Source: Chloroflexota bacterium
GTDB taxonomy: Bacteria; Chloroflexota; Anaerolineae; Aggregatilineales; Ch27
Direction: 5' to 3'
DNA: 46,501 bases
Assembly: GCA_019873685.1 (NCBI GenBank)
Contig: JAIOAT010000025.1
Location: 1-46,501 of the forward strand
Part shown: positions 24,615 through 33,512 of the stretch, in pieces
How the letters are laid out: every line of letters begins with the position of its first letter
Numbering within the stretch: the stretch's first letter is position 1
Notes under the pieces: generated by a model
What the model was told of the DNA's origin: nothing
Databases searched by the model: none
Seen by the model: the letters and a program-made list of their open reading frames with translations, nothing else
Position numbers and translations under genes: made by a program

Positions 24615-26213
24615 ATGACCTTCCGATTTCTACGACCTCTTGCTATGCTGCTGGGCATCCTTGTCCTGCTTGGCTTGACCGCCCCCGGCGCGGTCATCCG
24701 TGCCCAGGGCGACGACCAGCCGCCGCTTGAATACAATATCCCGGCCATTGTAAGTCTCACACCCGGGCAGGTTGCTATCCGAACCTTCGCCGTCGCTCAG
24801 GGCGACAGCTTTCAGGTTCGGCTCACCCCTCTGGTAGCGCTCACCCCCACCGTTGTCCTGCTTGACCCGGCCCAGCAGGTCACACTGCTGACTCCCGGCC
24901 CGGACGGGATGTATACCTTCGATGAGCCTGGCGCACCCCGGAGTGGCTTCTACTCGCTGGTCATCCAGACCAGCAGTGGCGCGGGCGATATCCTGATCCA
25001 GGTTTCCAGCGGCACGCCACTGCCGCCTGCCCTGATCCCTGGCGAAAACCGGGTCAGCCTGCAGGCGACTGCAATCCGTTACCAGCTGGCACCGCCGCCG
25101 GATCTCGCGGGTAGCACGATCCTGACTATCTCGGTAGAGCAATCCAGCGTTACCGGGGCGGGGACAGCCCCTCTGTTACCTGAATTCACGTTGGAAGCCG
25201 CTGAGACGGGCGCCACGGCGCTGGCAGTCAACGCCGGGATGCTACAGGAAATCGCGATTATATTGCCGCCGCAGACGCCATTTGTCCTCACTTTCCAGCC
25301 AGCCGGAATGCCCATGGAACTGCGCATCGACTGGACCCCGGCGGCGGAAAGCGGGCCGCAGACAGGCCAGACTCTGCCTGAACAACTTCCCACATCGATG
25401 CCTGTCAGCGCAGCGCCTACAGGCACGCTTGCTGCGCCAATCACCGCCGGGCCGTGCCAGGTCTCCTTCGCCAGCGCAGCGAATATCCGCAACGGCCCCA
25501 GCACTGCCCACATCATCATCGGTGGGGGAACACCGGGCATGGTACTTGAGGTCATCGGGCGTAACATCGATGCCACGTGGTGGCAGATCAACTATAACGG
25601 TCTGGCTGCCTGGGTCTCGAATCAGATCGCAGCGGTAGTGACCCAGGGCGATTGCAGCGCCATCCCTCAGGCCAGCTTCCCCCCGCCGCCCAGCGCCACG
25701 CCCACCCCGACCGTCACATCGACCGCCTCCGCAACCACCACCCCGACGCCATCCGCCACCCACACACCGACCAGCACCCCGACCAGCCCGGTCATGGCGA
25801 CGCTCAACTTCTCCCTGCCACCCATCTACGGCAGCACCGCCCTCATGTCGGGGTTCGTGCCGGATCCCTATGGTGTAGGCATCACCGGCGGCGGCAACGC
25901 GAATGTCGCCTATCTGGGTGGCGGCTGCACCGGTTTCGCCACGTCCGCCCCCAGCTTCTCGGTCAACTATACTGCCGGAGCCTTCCCGACCCTCCGCTTC
26001 TACTACATCGGCAACGCTGACAGCACCATGATCATCAACACGCCGGGTGGATCGTACTACTGCGCGGATGACTCCTTTGGCACACTGAATCCCACGATCG
26101 ACTTCAACAGCCCATCTTCAGGCCGTTACGATGTCTGGATCGGCAGTTTTGCCCAGGGTACGTCCGTAAGCGGGACGCTGTACGTCACGGAAAACACCGG
26201 CAACCATCCGTAG
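24615..26213 (+). CDS. Secreted protein with SH3b domain and C-terminal PPC-like beta domain
   Basis: A 532-residue exported protein. A signal peptide (residues 1-30; AMLLGILVLLGLTAPG, cleavage near IRAQG) is followed by beta-rich repeats without cysteines. A bacterial SH3 domain lies at about 278-345 (CQVSFASAANIRNGPS, WWQINYNGLAAWVS). A Pro/Thr/Ser linker covers about 355-395. The C-terminal domain (397-530) has the pattern DSTMIINTPGGSYYCADDS then SGRYDVWIGSFAQG, as in pre-peptidase C-terminal-like domains. It probably binds cell-wall or extracellular ligands. It is divergent from the TIR cluster across the AT-rich gap. The ATG is at 24615 with AGGATACAGG upstream. Confidence 0.8.
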   Translation: MTFRFLRPLAMLLGILVLLGLTAPGAVIRAQGDDQPPLEYNIPAIVSLTPGQVAIRTFAVAQGDSFQVRLTPLVALTPTVVLLDPAQQVTLLTPGPDGMYTFDEPGAPRSGFYSLVIQTSSGAGDILIQVSSGTPLPPALIPGENRVSLQATAIRYQLAPPPDLAGSTILTISVEQSSVTGAGTAPLLPEFTLEAAETGATALAVNAGMLQEIAIILPPQTPFVLTFQPAGMPMELRIDWTPAAESGPQTGQTLPEQLPTSMPVSAAPTGTLAAPITAGPCQVSFASAANIRNGPSTAHIIIGGGTPGMVLEVIGRNIDATWWQINYNGLAAWVSNQIAAVVTQGDCSAIPQASFPPPPSATPTPTVTSTASATTTPTPSATHTPTSTPTSPVMATLNFSLPPIYGSTALMSGFVPDPYGVGITGGGNANVAYLGGGCTGFATSAPSFSVNYTAGAFPTLRFYYIGNADSTMIINTPGGSYYCADDSFGTLNPTIDFNSPSSGRYDVWIGSFAQGTSVSGTLYVTENTGNHP

Positions 26214-26244
26214 CGGTAGTCTCTGCCGGATTCACAGCAACAGC

Positions 26245-26274
26245 GGCGACCCTCACCGTGTAGCGAGGGTCGCC
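26245..26274 (+). terminator. Hairpin after the secreted SH3 gene
   Basis: GGCGACCCTC pairs with GAGGGTCGCC in a perfect ten-base-pair stem with a ten-base loop, 32 bases after the stop. It lacks a U-tract, so it may be a weak or factor-assisted terminator. Confidence 0.45.
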
Positions 26275-26364
26275 GATCATGCCTAAGATCTAAATCTCTT
26301 AAATATATCTTATACTAGTAGAGACTGATTGAACAAGATAAAGAACAATAAGGAGAAACATATC

Positions 26365-26847
26365 ATGTGGGAAGCTGTTACAGCAATAGCCACTGTTATC
26401 GCCGCAATGGCAGCGGTTGTGTCGACATATATCCAAGCAAGAACCCATTTCCAGAAAAATGCCCACATAGAAATGCAGCCCCCCTCGCCACTTGGGGTGA
26501 AACGTTTCATCCCATATCTCAGACTGAACGAGATGGAGAAACAAAACATTAGGAATCTAGTGCAGAGAATCATGTTCCTTGCCGTCGTGATATATAGTTA
26601 CTTTCTCTTGCCGTTTACCCTGATCCTTGACTCACCAAACACGTTACCCGCCAGATTAGTGATTCTTGGGATAATTACCATACTTCTGATAAGTGCATAC
26701 TACACTGGTTTCTTCAGGGGAAAGTTGCACGGTATCAACGAAACATGGGAGATAGTAAGAAAACACGACGAAGAGTTTGCTGAGCATCTCGAGGCTTCTC
26801 TACGGGAAGTATTCCAAAGACCTTCACAAGACGATCTCAGCAGATAA
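26365..26847 (+). CDS. Small membrane protein, likely horizontally acquired
   Basis: A 160-residue protein of unknown family with an N-terminal hydrophobic helix (2-20; AVTAIATVIAAMAAVVS) and two central ones (about 72-90 and 97-116). The C-terminal 40 residues are charged and helical (EIVRKHDEEFAEHLEASL). The start is fixed by AAGGAG nine bases upstream of the ATG. The gene is much richer in A and T than its neighbours and uses AGA, ATA and AAA codons that they avoid, which suggests recent transfer. A TATACT at 26311-26316 may be its -10 element. A function in defence is possible because of the location, but nothing in the protein shows it. Confidence 0.7.
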   Translation: MWEAVTAIATVIAAMAAVVSTYIQARTHFQKNAHIEMQPPSPLGVKRFIPYLRLNEMEKQNIRNLVQRIMFLAVVIYSYFLLPFTLILDSPNTLPARLVILGIITILLISAYYTGFFRGKLHGINETWEIVRKHDEEFAEHLEASLREVFQRPSQDDLSR

Positions 26848-26908
26848 GGCGACTCATCTCCTCAACAGCCAGAAAGGTGAGCCAAAGTTGGTATAGCTCT
26901 CTTTTCGC

Positions 26909-27643
26909 TCACTTCTTCCCCCCGTCGGCGACGCCGAACATGCCCTCTTCTCCGGCCATACCGCGCAGCACACGCAGCCAGCTATCGCCTTCCTCGCCCA
27001 TGAACTCGCCCGTATGATGGTGATCGTGCATCTCGCGGAACAGGTCCAGGTCAGCCAGCAGGGCCTCCCAGATGCCGCGCTGGATGGCGACCAGTTCGCG
27101 CTGGCCAGCCGGCGACGCCTGGCGCAGCGCCATGCGGAAGTGCGGCAGGCACACGCCTTCAGAGGCGCGGTAAGGCTCAGCCAGGCGGGGATCGGCGATC
27201 TGCTCGCCGATGGTGCGGGTATAAAGTTGCTCGGATGTCCGATGGATGGTGCAGGCCACACACGGCCCGCGCGGCTCCAGACGGTCGGCCAGCGCGGAAC
27301 CGCCCTCGCCCGCCCCGCCGCCCAGCAGACGGGCCAGCCCGGAGCGCGCCGCCCCGCCCAGATCGGGCGCGTCCAGATCGCGCAGCAACTGGCGCAACGC
27401 CCCGGCGTAGTACGTGCCGATGTTCAGCAGCGCCCCTTTGAAGCTCTCGGCCATTTGCCAGGCATGCGCGTTGCACAACCCACGCGACGCCTGAAAACGC
27501 TCGTGGCTCTCCGGGAACTTGTAGCCCTCAAAGAGCAGCGAATGGATGTACTTCTCCACGTCACGGCGCATCAGGCGGCACACCGGACAACCGGGCTTCC
27601 TGAACGCTTCGGCCAGGTCAAACAGGCTCAGGGGAGTGCTCAT
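26909..27643 (-). CDS. DUF6062 family protein with duplicated Cys/His motifs (paralog B)
   Basis: A 244-residue paralog of the protein at 7131-7856. It keeps the same doubled pattern: GCPVC and GLCNAHAW in the first half, PCVAC and GVCLPHF in the second. The C-terminal motif GDSWLRVLRGMAGEEGMFG is also kept, followed by a short lysine tail. A His-rich stretch (MHDHHHTGEF) lies just before it. The ATG at 27643 is chosen because the protein then matches paralog A from its first residue, and GATGAGG lies just upstream; the longer frame to 27751 runs back into the RecD2 gene. The gene begins four bases after the RecD2 stop and is probably co-transcribed with it. Confidence 0.82.
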   Translation of the reverse strand: MSTPLSLFDLAEAFRKPGCPVCRLMRRDVEKYIHSLLFEGYKFPESHERFQASRGLCNAHAWQMAESFKGALLNIGTYYAGALRQLLRDLDAPDLGGAARSGLARLLGGGAGEGGSALADRLEPRGPCVACTIHRTSEQLYTRTIGEQIADPRLAEPYRASEGVCLPHFRMALRQASPAGQRELVAIQRGIWEALLADLDLFREMHDHHHTGEFMGEEGDSWLRVLRGMAGEEGMFGVADGGKK

Positions 27644-27647
27644 AGCC

Positions 27648-29858
27648 TCATCCGCCCCGCCCCAGCCGCCAGGCCAGGGCGCTATAGCGCTGGGCGATCT
27701 TGTCGTTGCGGACGGCGATGGCGATCGCCTTGCGCGTCCCGACCAGGACAACCATCCGCCGCGCCCGCGTCACAGCAGTGTAGAGCAGGTTGCGCTGAAG
27801 CATCATGTAGTGCTGGGTGAGGATAGGCATGACCACCACCGGATACTCGCTGCCCTGGCTCTTATGCACTGAGATCGCATAGGCGTGCACCAGTTCATCG
27901 CATTCCGACCAGTCGTAAGTCACCAGCCGATCCTCCATGCGCACGATCAGCGACTGCTCATCGAAGTCGATGGCCTGCACCCGCCCGATGTCGCCGTTGA
28001 AGACTTCTTTGTCATAGTTATTGCGCACCTGCATCACTTTGTCGCCAACACGGAACAGCCGGCCCATGATCCAGCGTTCGGCGGGACGCCCCCGTGGATT
28101 GAGCGCCTCCTGCAGGGCCTGGTTCAGCGCCGCCACGCCCACCACTCCGCGATGCATCGGCGCCAGCACCTGCACATCCTCCAGCGGGTCGAAGCCAAAG
28201 CGCTCCGGCAGGCGGTTGCGCACAATATCCACCACCAGCGCCGCCGCGGATTCCGGGTCTTCAGCCCCAAAGAAGAAGAAATCCTCGCCCTCGTTGCGTG
28301 TGTCGGGCTGCTCGCCGTGATTGATCCGGTGGGCATTGCGGATGATCAGGCTGCCGCCTTCCTGGCGGAAGATCGTCTCCAGCCGTGTGACCGGGATCGT
28401 GCCGCTGCGGATGAGATCGCGCAGGACATCCCCCGCCCCCACGCTGGGAAGCTGGTCAGCATCGCCGACCAGCAGCAGATGCGTCTCCGGTGCAATGGCC
28501 TTGAGCAGGTGGTAGAACAGCGACAGATCGATCATGGAGGCTTCGTCCACGATGATCATGTCGGCGTCAAGAGGGTTTTCCTCGTTGCGGGCAAAGCCCT
28601 CCGCCGGGCTGTAACCCAGCAGGCGGTGGATGGTCTGAGCGGGTTGGCCGGTCGCTTCGCTCAGGCGCTTGGCCGCCCGGCCAGTCGGGCTGCATAGCAG
28701 GAAGCTGTGGCCGGTTCGCTGCAGGGCAGCGATGACCGTCTTCATGGTGAAGGTTTTGCCTGTACCGGGGCCGCCGGTCAGGATGGTGACCTTGCTGCTG
28801 AGCGCCTGGCGGACAGCGCCGCGTTGCTGCTCAGTCAGCGCTATCGGCGATTCCGCCCCCAGCGCTGCCAGGAACGGCCCCCAGTGCACCGATCCCAGAT
28901 CGGCCAGGCGGCTATCCGGCGCATCAAGCATCTGGCGCAGCCGCCGGGCCACGCCCACTTCAGCATGGTAAAGCCCCGGCAGGTAAACGGCCTCCCGATC
29001 CTGCCCGGCAGCATCCGGCGCGGTGTCGATCGCGATCTCCTCAGCGGCATGCAGGCGGTCAATGGCCGCCTCGATGCCATCTGCCACGCCCTCCAGCCGC
29101 AGCAATTCGCCCGCCAGCCGGACCAGTTCCGGGCGCGGCAGGAAGACATGTCCGTCATTGGTGGCCTCGTTGAGGGCGTAGATCACGCCAGCCGCCATGC
29201 GGTGCGGCGAATCTTCCGGCAAGCCCAGGTCGCGGGCGATCTTGTCCGCGGTCAGGAAGCCAATACCCCAGATGTCGCGGGCCAGGCGGTAAGGGTTCTC
29301 CTGCACCTTGTGGATGGCTTCATCGCCGTACGTCTTATAGATCTTGATCGCCAGACTGGTGGAGATACGATGCCCCTGCAGGAAGAGCATAACTTCCTTG
29401 ATCGCCTGCTGTTCCGCCCAGGCGCGGGCGATCATCTGCATCCGCTTCTGGCCGACATCCGGCACCTCCATCAGCCGCTCCGGATCGCGGTCGAGCACGT
29501 TGAGCGTGTCCAGCCCGAAGTAATCGACGATCTTCTCGGCGGTGCGCGGCCCGATGCCCTTGATCAGCCCGCTGCCCAGGTAACGGCGCATGCCTTCGAC
29601 GGTTGCAGGCATGACCTGCCGCACGCTTTCCGCCCGGAACTGGTGACCGTAGCGAGCGTCCTGAACCCACTGGCCGTCGAACTCCACTGACTCGCCGGGC
29701 TGTATCTCCGGCAGTTCACCAACCACCGTGATCAGGCCGTCGCGGGACATACCCAACCGGGGTTGTTCCGGCTTCATGCGCAGGACGGTGTAGCCATTTT
29801 CTGCGTTGTAGTACGTGACACGCTCGACCGTGCCCTTAAGCAGTTCGCCCATTGCCAT
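27648..29858 (-). CDS. recD2: RecD2-type ATP-dependent DNA helicase
   Basis: A 736-residue superfamily 1B helicase of the RecD2 (YrrC) family, a 5'-3' helicase in DNA repair that works without RecB and RecC. Residues 1-85 are the OB-like N-terminal domain (LLKGTVERVTYYNAENGYTV in outline). The helix-hairpin-helix region is at about 88-210 (YLGSGLIKGIGPRTAEKI, GIGFLTADKIA). Walker A is GGPGTGKT (362-369), Walker B IIVDEAS (435-441), and the late motif VHKSQGSEYPVV is near the C-terminus. Length is normal for the family. It lies 30 bases downstream of the PEP carboxylase gene on the same strand and overlaps nothing essential of the DUF6062 gene that follows. Confidence 0.93.
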   Translation of the reverse strand: MAMGELLKGTVERVTYYNAENGYTVLRMKPEQPRLGMSRDGLITVVGELPEIQPGESVEFDGQWVQDARYGHQFRAESVRQVMPATVEGMRRYLGSGLIKGIGPRTAEKIVDYFGLDTLNVLDRDPERLMEVPDVGQKRMQMIARAWAEQQAIKEVMLFLQGHRISTSLAIKIYKTYGDEAIHKVQENPYRLARDIWGIGFLTADKIARDLGLPEDSPHRMAAGVIYALNEATNDGHVFLPRPELVRLAGELLRLEGVADGIEAAIDRLHAAEEIAIDTAPDAAGQDREAVYLPGLYHAEVGVARRLRQMLDAPDSRLADLGSVHWGPFLAALGAESPIALTEQQRGAVRQALSSKVTILTGGPGTGKTFTMKTVIAALQRTGHSFLLCSPTGRAAKRLSEATGQPAQTIHRLLGYSPAEGFARNEENPLDADMIIVDEASMIDLSLFYHLLKAIAPETHLLLVGDADQLPSVGAGDVLRDLIRSGTIPVTRLETIFRQEGGSLIIRNAHRINHGEQPDTRNEGEDFFFFGAEDPESAAALVVDIVRNRLPERFGFDPLEDVQVLAPMHRGVVGVAALNQALQEALNPRGRPAERWIMGRLFRVGDKVMQVRNNYDKEVFNGDIGRVQAIDFDEQSLIVRMEDRLVTYDWSECDELVHAYAISVHKSQGSEYPVVVMPILTQHYMMLQRNLLYTAVTRARRMVVLVGTRKAIAIAVRNDKIAQRYSALAWRLGRGG

Positions 29859-29888
29859 TCACCACGCCATTACCGTACATCGCTTTAC

Positions 29889-32573
29889 CTATCCCGTTGT
29901 CTTCATACCCGCCGCGATACCGTTGACCGTGGAAAGCGCCAGTTCCAGCAGGGCGCTGCGCTGGCCGGATTCCGTCGCCGGGTCACGCAGGGCGCGTAAC
30001 AGGGCCACCTGAATGAAGTTCAGCGGGTCCACATACGGGTTGCGGCGTTCGATGCTGCGCTGGATCACCGGCGAATGATCCAGGAGCCGCTCCTGCCCGA
30101 TGATGCGGTTGACGAACTGGCAGGCGCGCTCATGTTCGGCGGTGATCGCGCTGAATACCCGCGCCCGCAGAGCGGCGTCGGTCACCAGTTCCGCGTACCG
30201 TTCGGCGATGCCCATATCGGCTTTGGCCAGGTCAAGTTCCACGTTGTCCAGCAGCGCGGCAAAGAATGGCCACTCCCGGTACATCTCCACCAGCAACGCC
30301 AGCCCGCCCCCCTCACCAGCGCAGAAAGTTTCCAGCGCCGCGCCAATGCCATACCAGCTGGGGATGATCGCCCGGCTCTGCATCCACGAGAACACCCAGG
30401 GGATGGCGCGGATGGCCTCAAAGCCGCCGGATGGCGTCCGCCGCACCGGCCGGGAGGCAATAGGCAGGTGGGGCAACTGCTCAATTGGCGTGGCCTGCCG
30501 CCAGTAATCCAGGAAGCCGGGCGTCTCATAGACCAGGGCGCGATAGGCGCGGCGGCCCTCCTCCGCCAGCGCGTCCATCGCCGCCGCCCAGGCCGGCCTG
30601 ACTTCCACCTGAGCCTGACCGCCCGTCGCCAGCAGCGCCGCATGCAGCACCTGATGCAGGTGGCGGCGAGCGATCGCGGCGTTGCTGTAGCGGTAGGCGA
30701 TTACCTCTCCCTGCTCGGTGATCTTGATTGGGCCGCGCATCGCCGCTGGCGGCTGGGAGAGGATAGCCCGGCTGGTTGGCCCGCCGCCCCGCCCGATGCT
30801 CCCACCGCGCCCGTGAAACAGCTCCAGCAGCACGCCGCGCTCCTGGCATAGTTCCGCCAGGGCGCGCTGGGCGGAATACAGCTGCCAGTTAGAGGCGAAG
30901 TAGCCGCCATCCTTGTTGCTGTCGGAATAGCCGAGCATCACCTGCTGGCGGCGGCCACGTCCCTCCAGATAGCGGGCGTAGGCCGGGTTGTCGAACAGCG
31001 CCGCCATAACCTCCGCCGCGCCCCGCAGATCGTCGATCGTTTCGAACAGCGGCACCAGATCGACCTGTCCGGCGACACCGACCTCGGAGGCGAATAGCAG
31101 CATGGCCAGCCCATCGCTGGGCACTTCCGAACGGCTGGCGATCACGGTGTCGATCGCCTCCGGGCCGTAGCGCCGCTGGGCCTGGGCGATCATGCGCCAC
31201 GTGGCGATCACATCGTTGGTCTCCGGCGAGAAGGCCGGTTCCGGCGGGAAGAGCGGCCGCCGGCTGGCGATCTCCCGCGTCAACAGGACCTGCTTCTCTG
31301 CCTCCGGAAGGGCCTCGTAGTCGGCGCTGATACCGTAAGCGCGGAACATCTCCGCCAGCGCGGCGCGATGCAGACGAGCGTCCTGGCGCACCTCCAGCGG
31401 GGCCAACCCCAGCCCGAAGAGGCGCACCTTTTCGATCAGGCGTTGCAACGCGCCGGAGGCGACATGCTGACCCCGGTTCTGGCGCAGACTCTCCTGCAGC
31501 AGGCGCAGGTCATCCAGCAGCGCCGCGCTGGAAGGATACCCGTCAGCGGTCAGGCGGTCGTGAATCAGGGTCAGCTTCTGGCGGTATAGTTCGCCGGGAT
31601 AGCGGCGTTCCAGGGCGTCGCTGACCGGAATAGAGTAGCGCAGGAAGGTGGAAACCGGCGCTTCATCGGTGGATTGCGTCAGGTGGTCGCGCAGGAAAGT
31701 GATCTCAGCCAGGTAGACACTCCGCGCCGCCTCCCGTAACGCGGCCAGCGTGCGCAGCGTTACCTCCGGCGTGACGTTGGGGTTGCCGTCCCGGTCGCCG
31801 CCGATCCAGGAGGCGTAGCGCAGGATCGGCGGCAGCTCGTCCCAGGCTGCGCCGGGGTAGGCCGCCGCCAGCGCCGCCCGCAGGTCAGCCATCACCTCAA
31901 CCACCACATCCATGATCACCGCGGTCAGAAAGTACAGGCCAAAGTCCACCTCGTCCATGACTGTCGGGGAGATCGCCCGCGTCAGGCGGGTCTGCCACAG
32001 CTCTTCGATCTCCTCAACCAGCGCCGCTTCCAGGGTGCGTTCTTCGCGGGGGAGCAGCCGCTGTCGGTCGCGGTAGGCCATCAGACCGGCGATCTGGCGC
32101 AGCTTGAGCAGCACTTCCTTACGCTTGGCCTCGGAAGGATGAGCCGTCAGCACAAAGCGCACGCGCAGACGCCCCAGCAATTCGCGTACAGCGTCCGCAT
32201 CCAGCCCGGCCCCATGCAACACACTGATGGCCTCTTCCACCGACTCGTGCAGGCTGCCCGCCGCCTCCCGCGCCTGCAGGACACGGATGCGTTGCTGGTC
32301 TTCCGCAATGTTGATCAACTGGAAGTAGTGGCTGAAGGCTTTGATCAGGATACGCAGCGCCTCCGGAGACTGGGTTTCAATGGTCGCGGTGAGCGTCCGG
32401 AGCGCGTCCGGGTCATCGGCGCGGCGGGCCTTGGCGGCCAGGCGTACCTGCTCCACCAGGGTGAAGGCTTCCTCGCCGTGCTGCTCGCGGATGACCTGGC
32501 CGAGCAGGTCGCCGAGCAGGTGAATGTCGGCGCTTAAGGGCGTTTGCAGCGATCCGGGCCTGGTCGTCGCCAT
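29889..32573 (-). CDS. ppc: Phosphoenolpyruvate carboxylase
   Basis: An 894-residue enzyme that carboxylates phosphoenolpyruvate with bicarbonate to oxaloacetate and phosphate, an anaplerotic step. Signatures are present: VLTAHPSEAKRKEVL with the catalytic His145, GGDRDGNPNVT, the lysine motif GYSDSNKDGGYFASNW, FHGRGGSIGRGGGP, and a KITEQGEVIAYRY segment. The protein ends KTTG where the usual C-terminus is NTG preceded by Gln or Arg. The ATG at 32573 has AGGAG eight bases upstream; the longer in-frame start at 32609 would overlap the upstream gene. It lies 11 bases after the methyltransferase-like gene and 30 bases before recD2, in one predicted operon. Confidence 0.95.
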   Translation of the reverse strand: MATTRPGSLQTPLSADIHLLGDLLGQVIREQHGEEAFTLVEQVRLAAKARRADDPDALRTLTATIETQSPEALRILIKAFSHYFQLINIAEDQQRIRVLQAREAAGSLHESVEEAISVLHGAGLDADAVRELLGRLRVRFVLTAHPSEAKRKEVLLKLRQIAGLMAYRDRQRLLPREERTLEAALVEEIEELWQTRLTRAISPTVMDEVDFGLYFLTAVIMDVVVEVMADLRAALAAAYPGAAWDELPPILRYASWIGGDRDGNPNVTPEVTLRTLAALREAARSVYLAEITFLRDHLTQSTDEAPVSTFLRYSIPVSDALERRYPGELYRQKLTLIHDRLTADGYPSSAALLDDLRLLQESLRQNRGQHVASGALQRLIEKVRLFGLGLAPLEVRQDARLHRAALAEMFRAYGISADYEALPEAEKQVLLTREIASRRPLFPPEPAFSPETNDVIATWRMIAQAQRRYGPEAIDTVIASRSEVPSDGLAMLLFASEVGVAGQVDLVPLFETIDDLRGAAEVMAALFDNPAYARYLEGRGRRQQVMLGYSDSNKDGGYFASNWQLYSAQRALAELCQERGVLLELFHGRGGSIGRGGGPTSRAILSQPPAAMRGPIKITEQGEVIAYRYSNAAIARRHLHQVLHAALLATGGQAQVEVRPAWAAAMDALAEEGRRAYRALVYETPGFLDYWRQATPIEQLPHLPIASRPVRRTPSGGFEAIRAIPWVFSWMQSRAIIPSWYGIGAALETFCAGEGGGLALLVEMYREWPFFAALLDNVELDLAKADMGIAERYAELVTDAALRARVFSAITAEHERACQFVNRIIGQERLLDHSPVIQRSIERRNPYVDPLNFIQVALLRALRDPATESGQRSALLELALSTVNGIAAGMKTTG

Positions 32574-32584
32574 CCATCCGACTC

Positions 32585-33421
32585 CTAGGCCGTGACCTGC
32601 CGGACCCACTCGCGGCAGTAACGCACGGCCTCATCCAGTTCCCAGCGCTGGATTGTCCGCCCGCGGAAGGCATCGGCGATCGGGGTCAGCAGGGCTACCG
32701 CCCGCGGGTTGGCCGGTTGCTGCTCCGCCAGCCACGGCTCGCGCTCCTCCGGCGGCATGCTCAGCAGGGTAGCGCACGCCTCCTCAAACAGGCGCACCAT
32801 CCAGCGGTACCCCCACAACAGCACCCGCCCGCCCGGCGCCAGGTGCCGGAGGGAGAGATCACGCAGACGGTTGATCGATGGCAACAGGGCAGCGTCCAGA
32901 CGCTCCCAGGTATCGAGAAAGATCGTGTCGTAGCCACCCGGTTCGGCCCTGGCCAGGTAAGTTTCGACATCGCCCACCAGAAAGCGCAGCTGCACCCCTC
33001 GTTCGGTCATGACTTCCTGCAGCATCGGCCCGACCAGCTTGAGGACGATCGGGCTGCGCTCGATGATGGTAAAAGAGGCGGCGTCGGCTACATACTGCGG
33101 ATAGAGGCCCAGCCCCGCCCCGCCGACCAGCACATGCCCCTGTGAGCGCCCGGCGTTGTTGTACATCATCATCCGTTCCTGCGGCGTGTCGGACATCCAC
33201 AGCACGCCCGCCGGATCATACAGGCCGCGCACGTCCAGCGGCGGGTCCAGCTGGTAGGGCCGCCCGAAGACATCGATCTGCTCGACAAACTCCCGCACCA
33301 CCCGGTAACCGCCCTCATAGTCGCCCACCGGCACCTGCCGCACGGGGATGCGCAACCAGTCCAGCGTCCATACGGCGTCGTCAAAGTCAGGGTCAAATCC
33401 GGCGCTCACGGGAACCCTCAT
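32585..33421 (-). CDS. SAM-dependent methyltransferase-like protein (spermidine synthase fold)
   Basis: A 278-residue protein with one Rossmann-type domain. The nucleotide-binding segment GHVLVGGAGLGLYPQYV (about 95-110), SFTIIERSP (acidic residue after strand 2) and YDTIFLDTWERLD resemble spermidine synthase-like and related methyltransferases. The C-terminal part is helical (VRYCREWVRQV). The substrate is unknown. The ATG at 33421 has no ribosome-binding site, while GAGGG lies five bases before the in-frame GTG at 33409, which may be the true start. It precedes the PEP carboxylase gene by 11 bases and follows the LarA-like gene by 91 bases on the same strand. Confidence 0.75.
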   Translation of the reverse strand: MRVPVSAGFDPDFDDAVWTLDWLRIPVRQVPVGDYEGGYRVVREFVEQIDVFGRPYQLDPPLDVRGLYDPAGVLWMSDTPQERMMMYNNAGRSQGHVLVGGAGLGLYPQYVADAASFTIIERSPIVLKLVGPMLQEVMTERGVQLRFLVGDVETYLARAEPGGYDTIFLDTWERLDAALLPSINRLRDLSLRHLAPGGRVLLWGYRWMVRLFEEACATLLSMPPEEREPWLAEQQPANPRAVALLTPIADAFRGRTIQRWELDEAVRYCREWVRQVTA

Positions 33422-33512
33422 CCGGTCAAGTCCACCCTGCGGGCGGCGGCAATTGCTTCAAAAGGTATATGGATTATCCCCTATCGGGCGCTGAATTGCA
33501 CACGCCAGTCCT

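Noticed and set aside
26877..26912. GTGAGC/GCTCAC hairpin as a terminator for the second DUF6062 gene
   Set aside because: The stem is only six base pairs, the loop is 24 bases, and one arm overlaps the stop codon; too weak to list.
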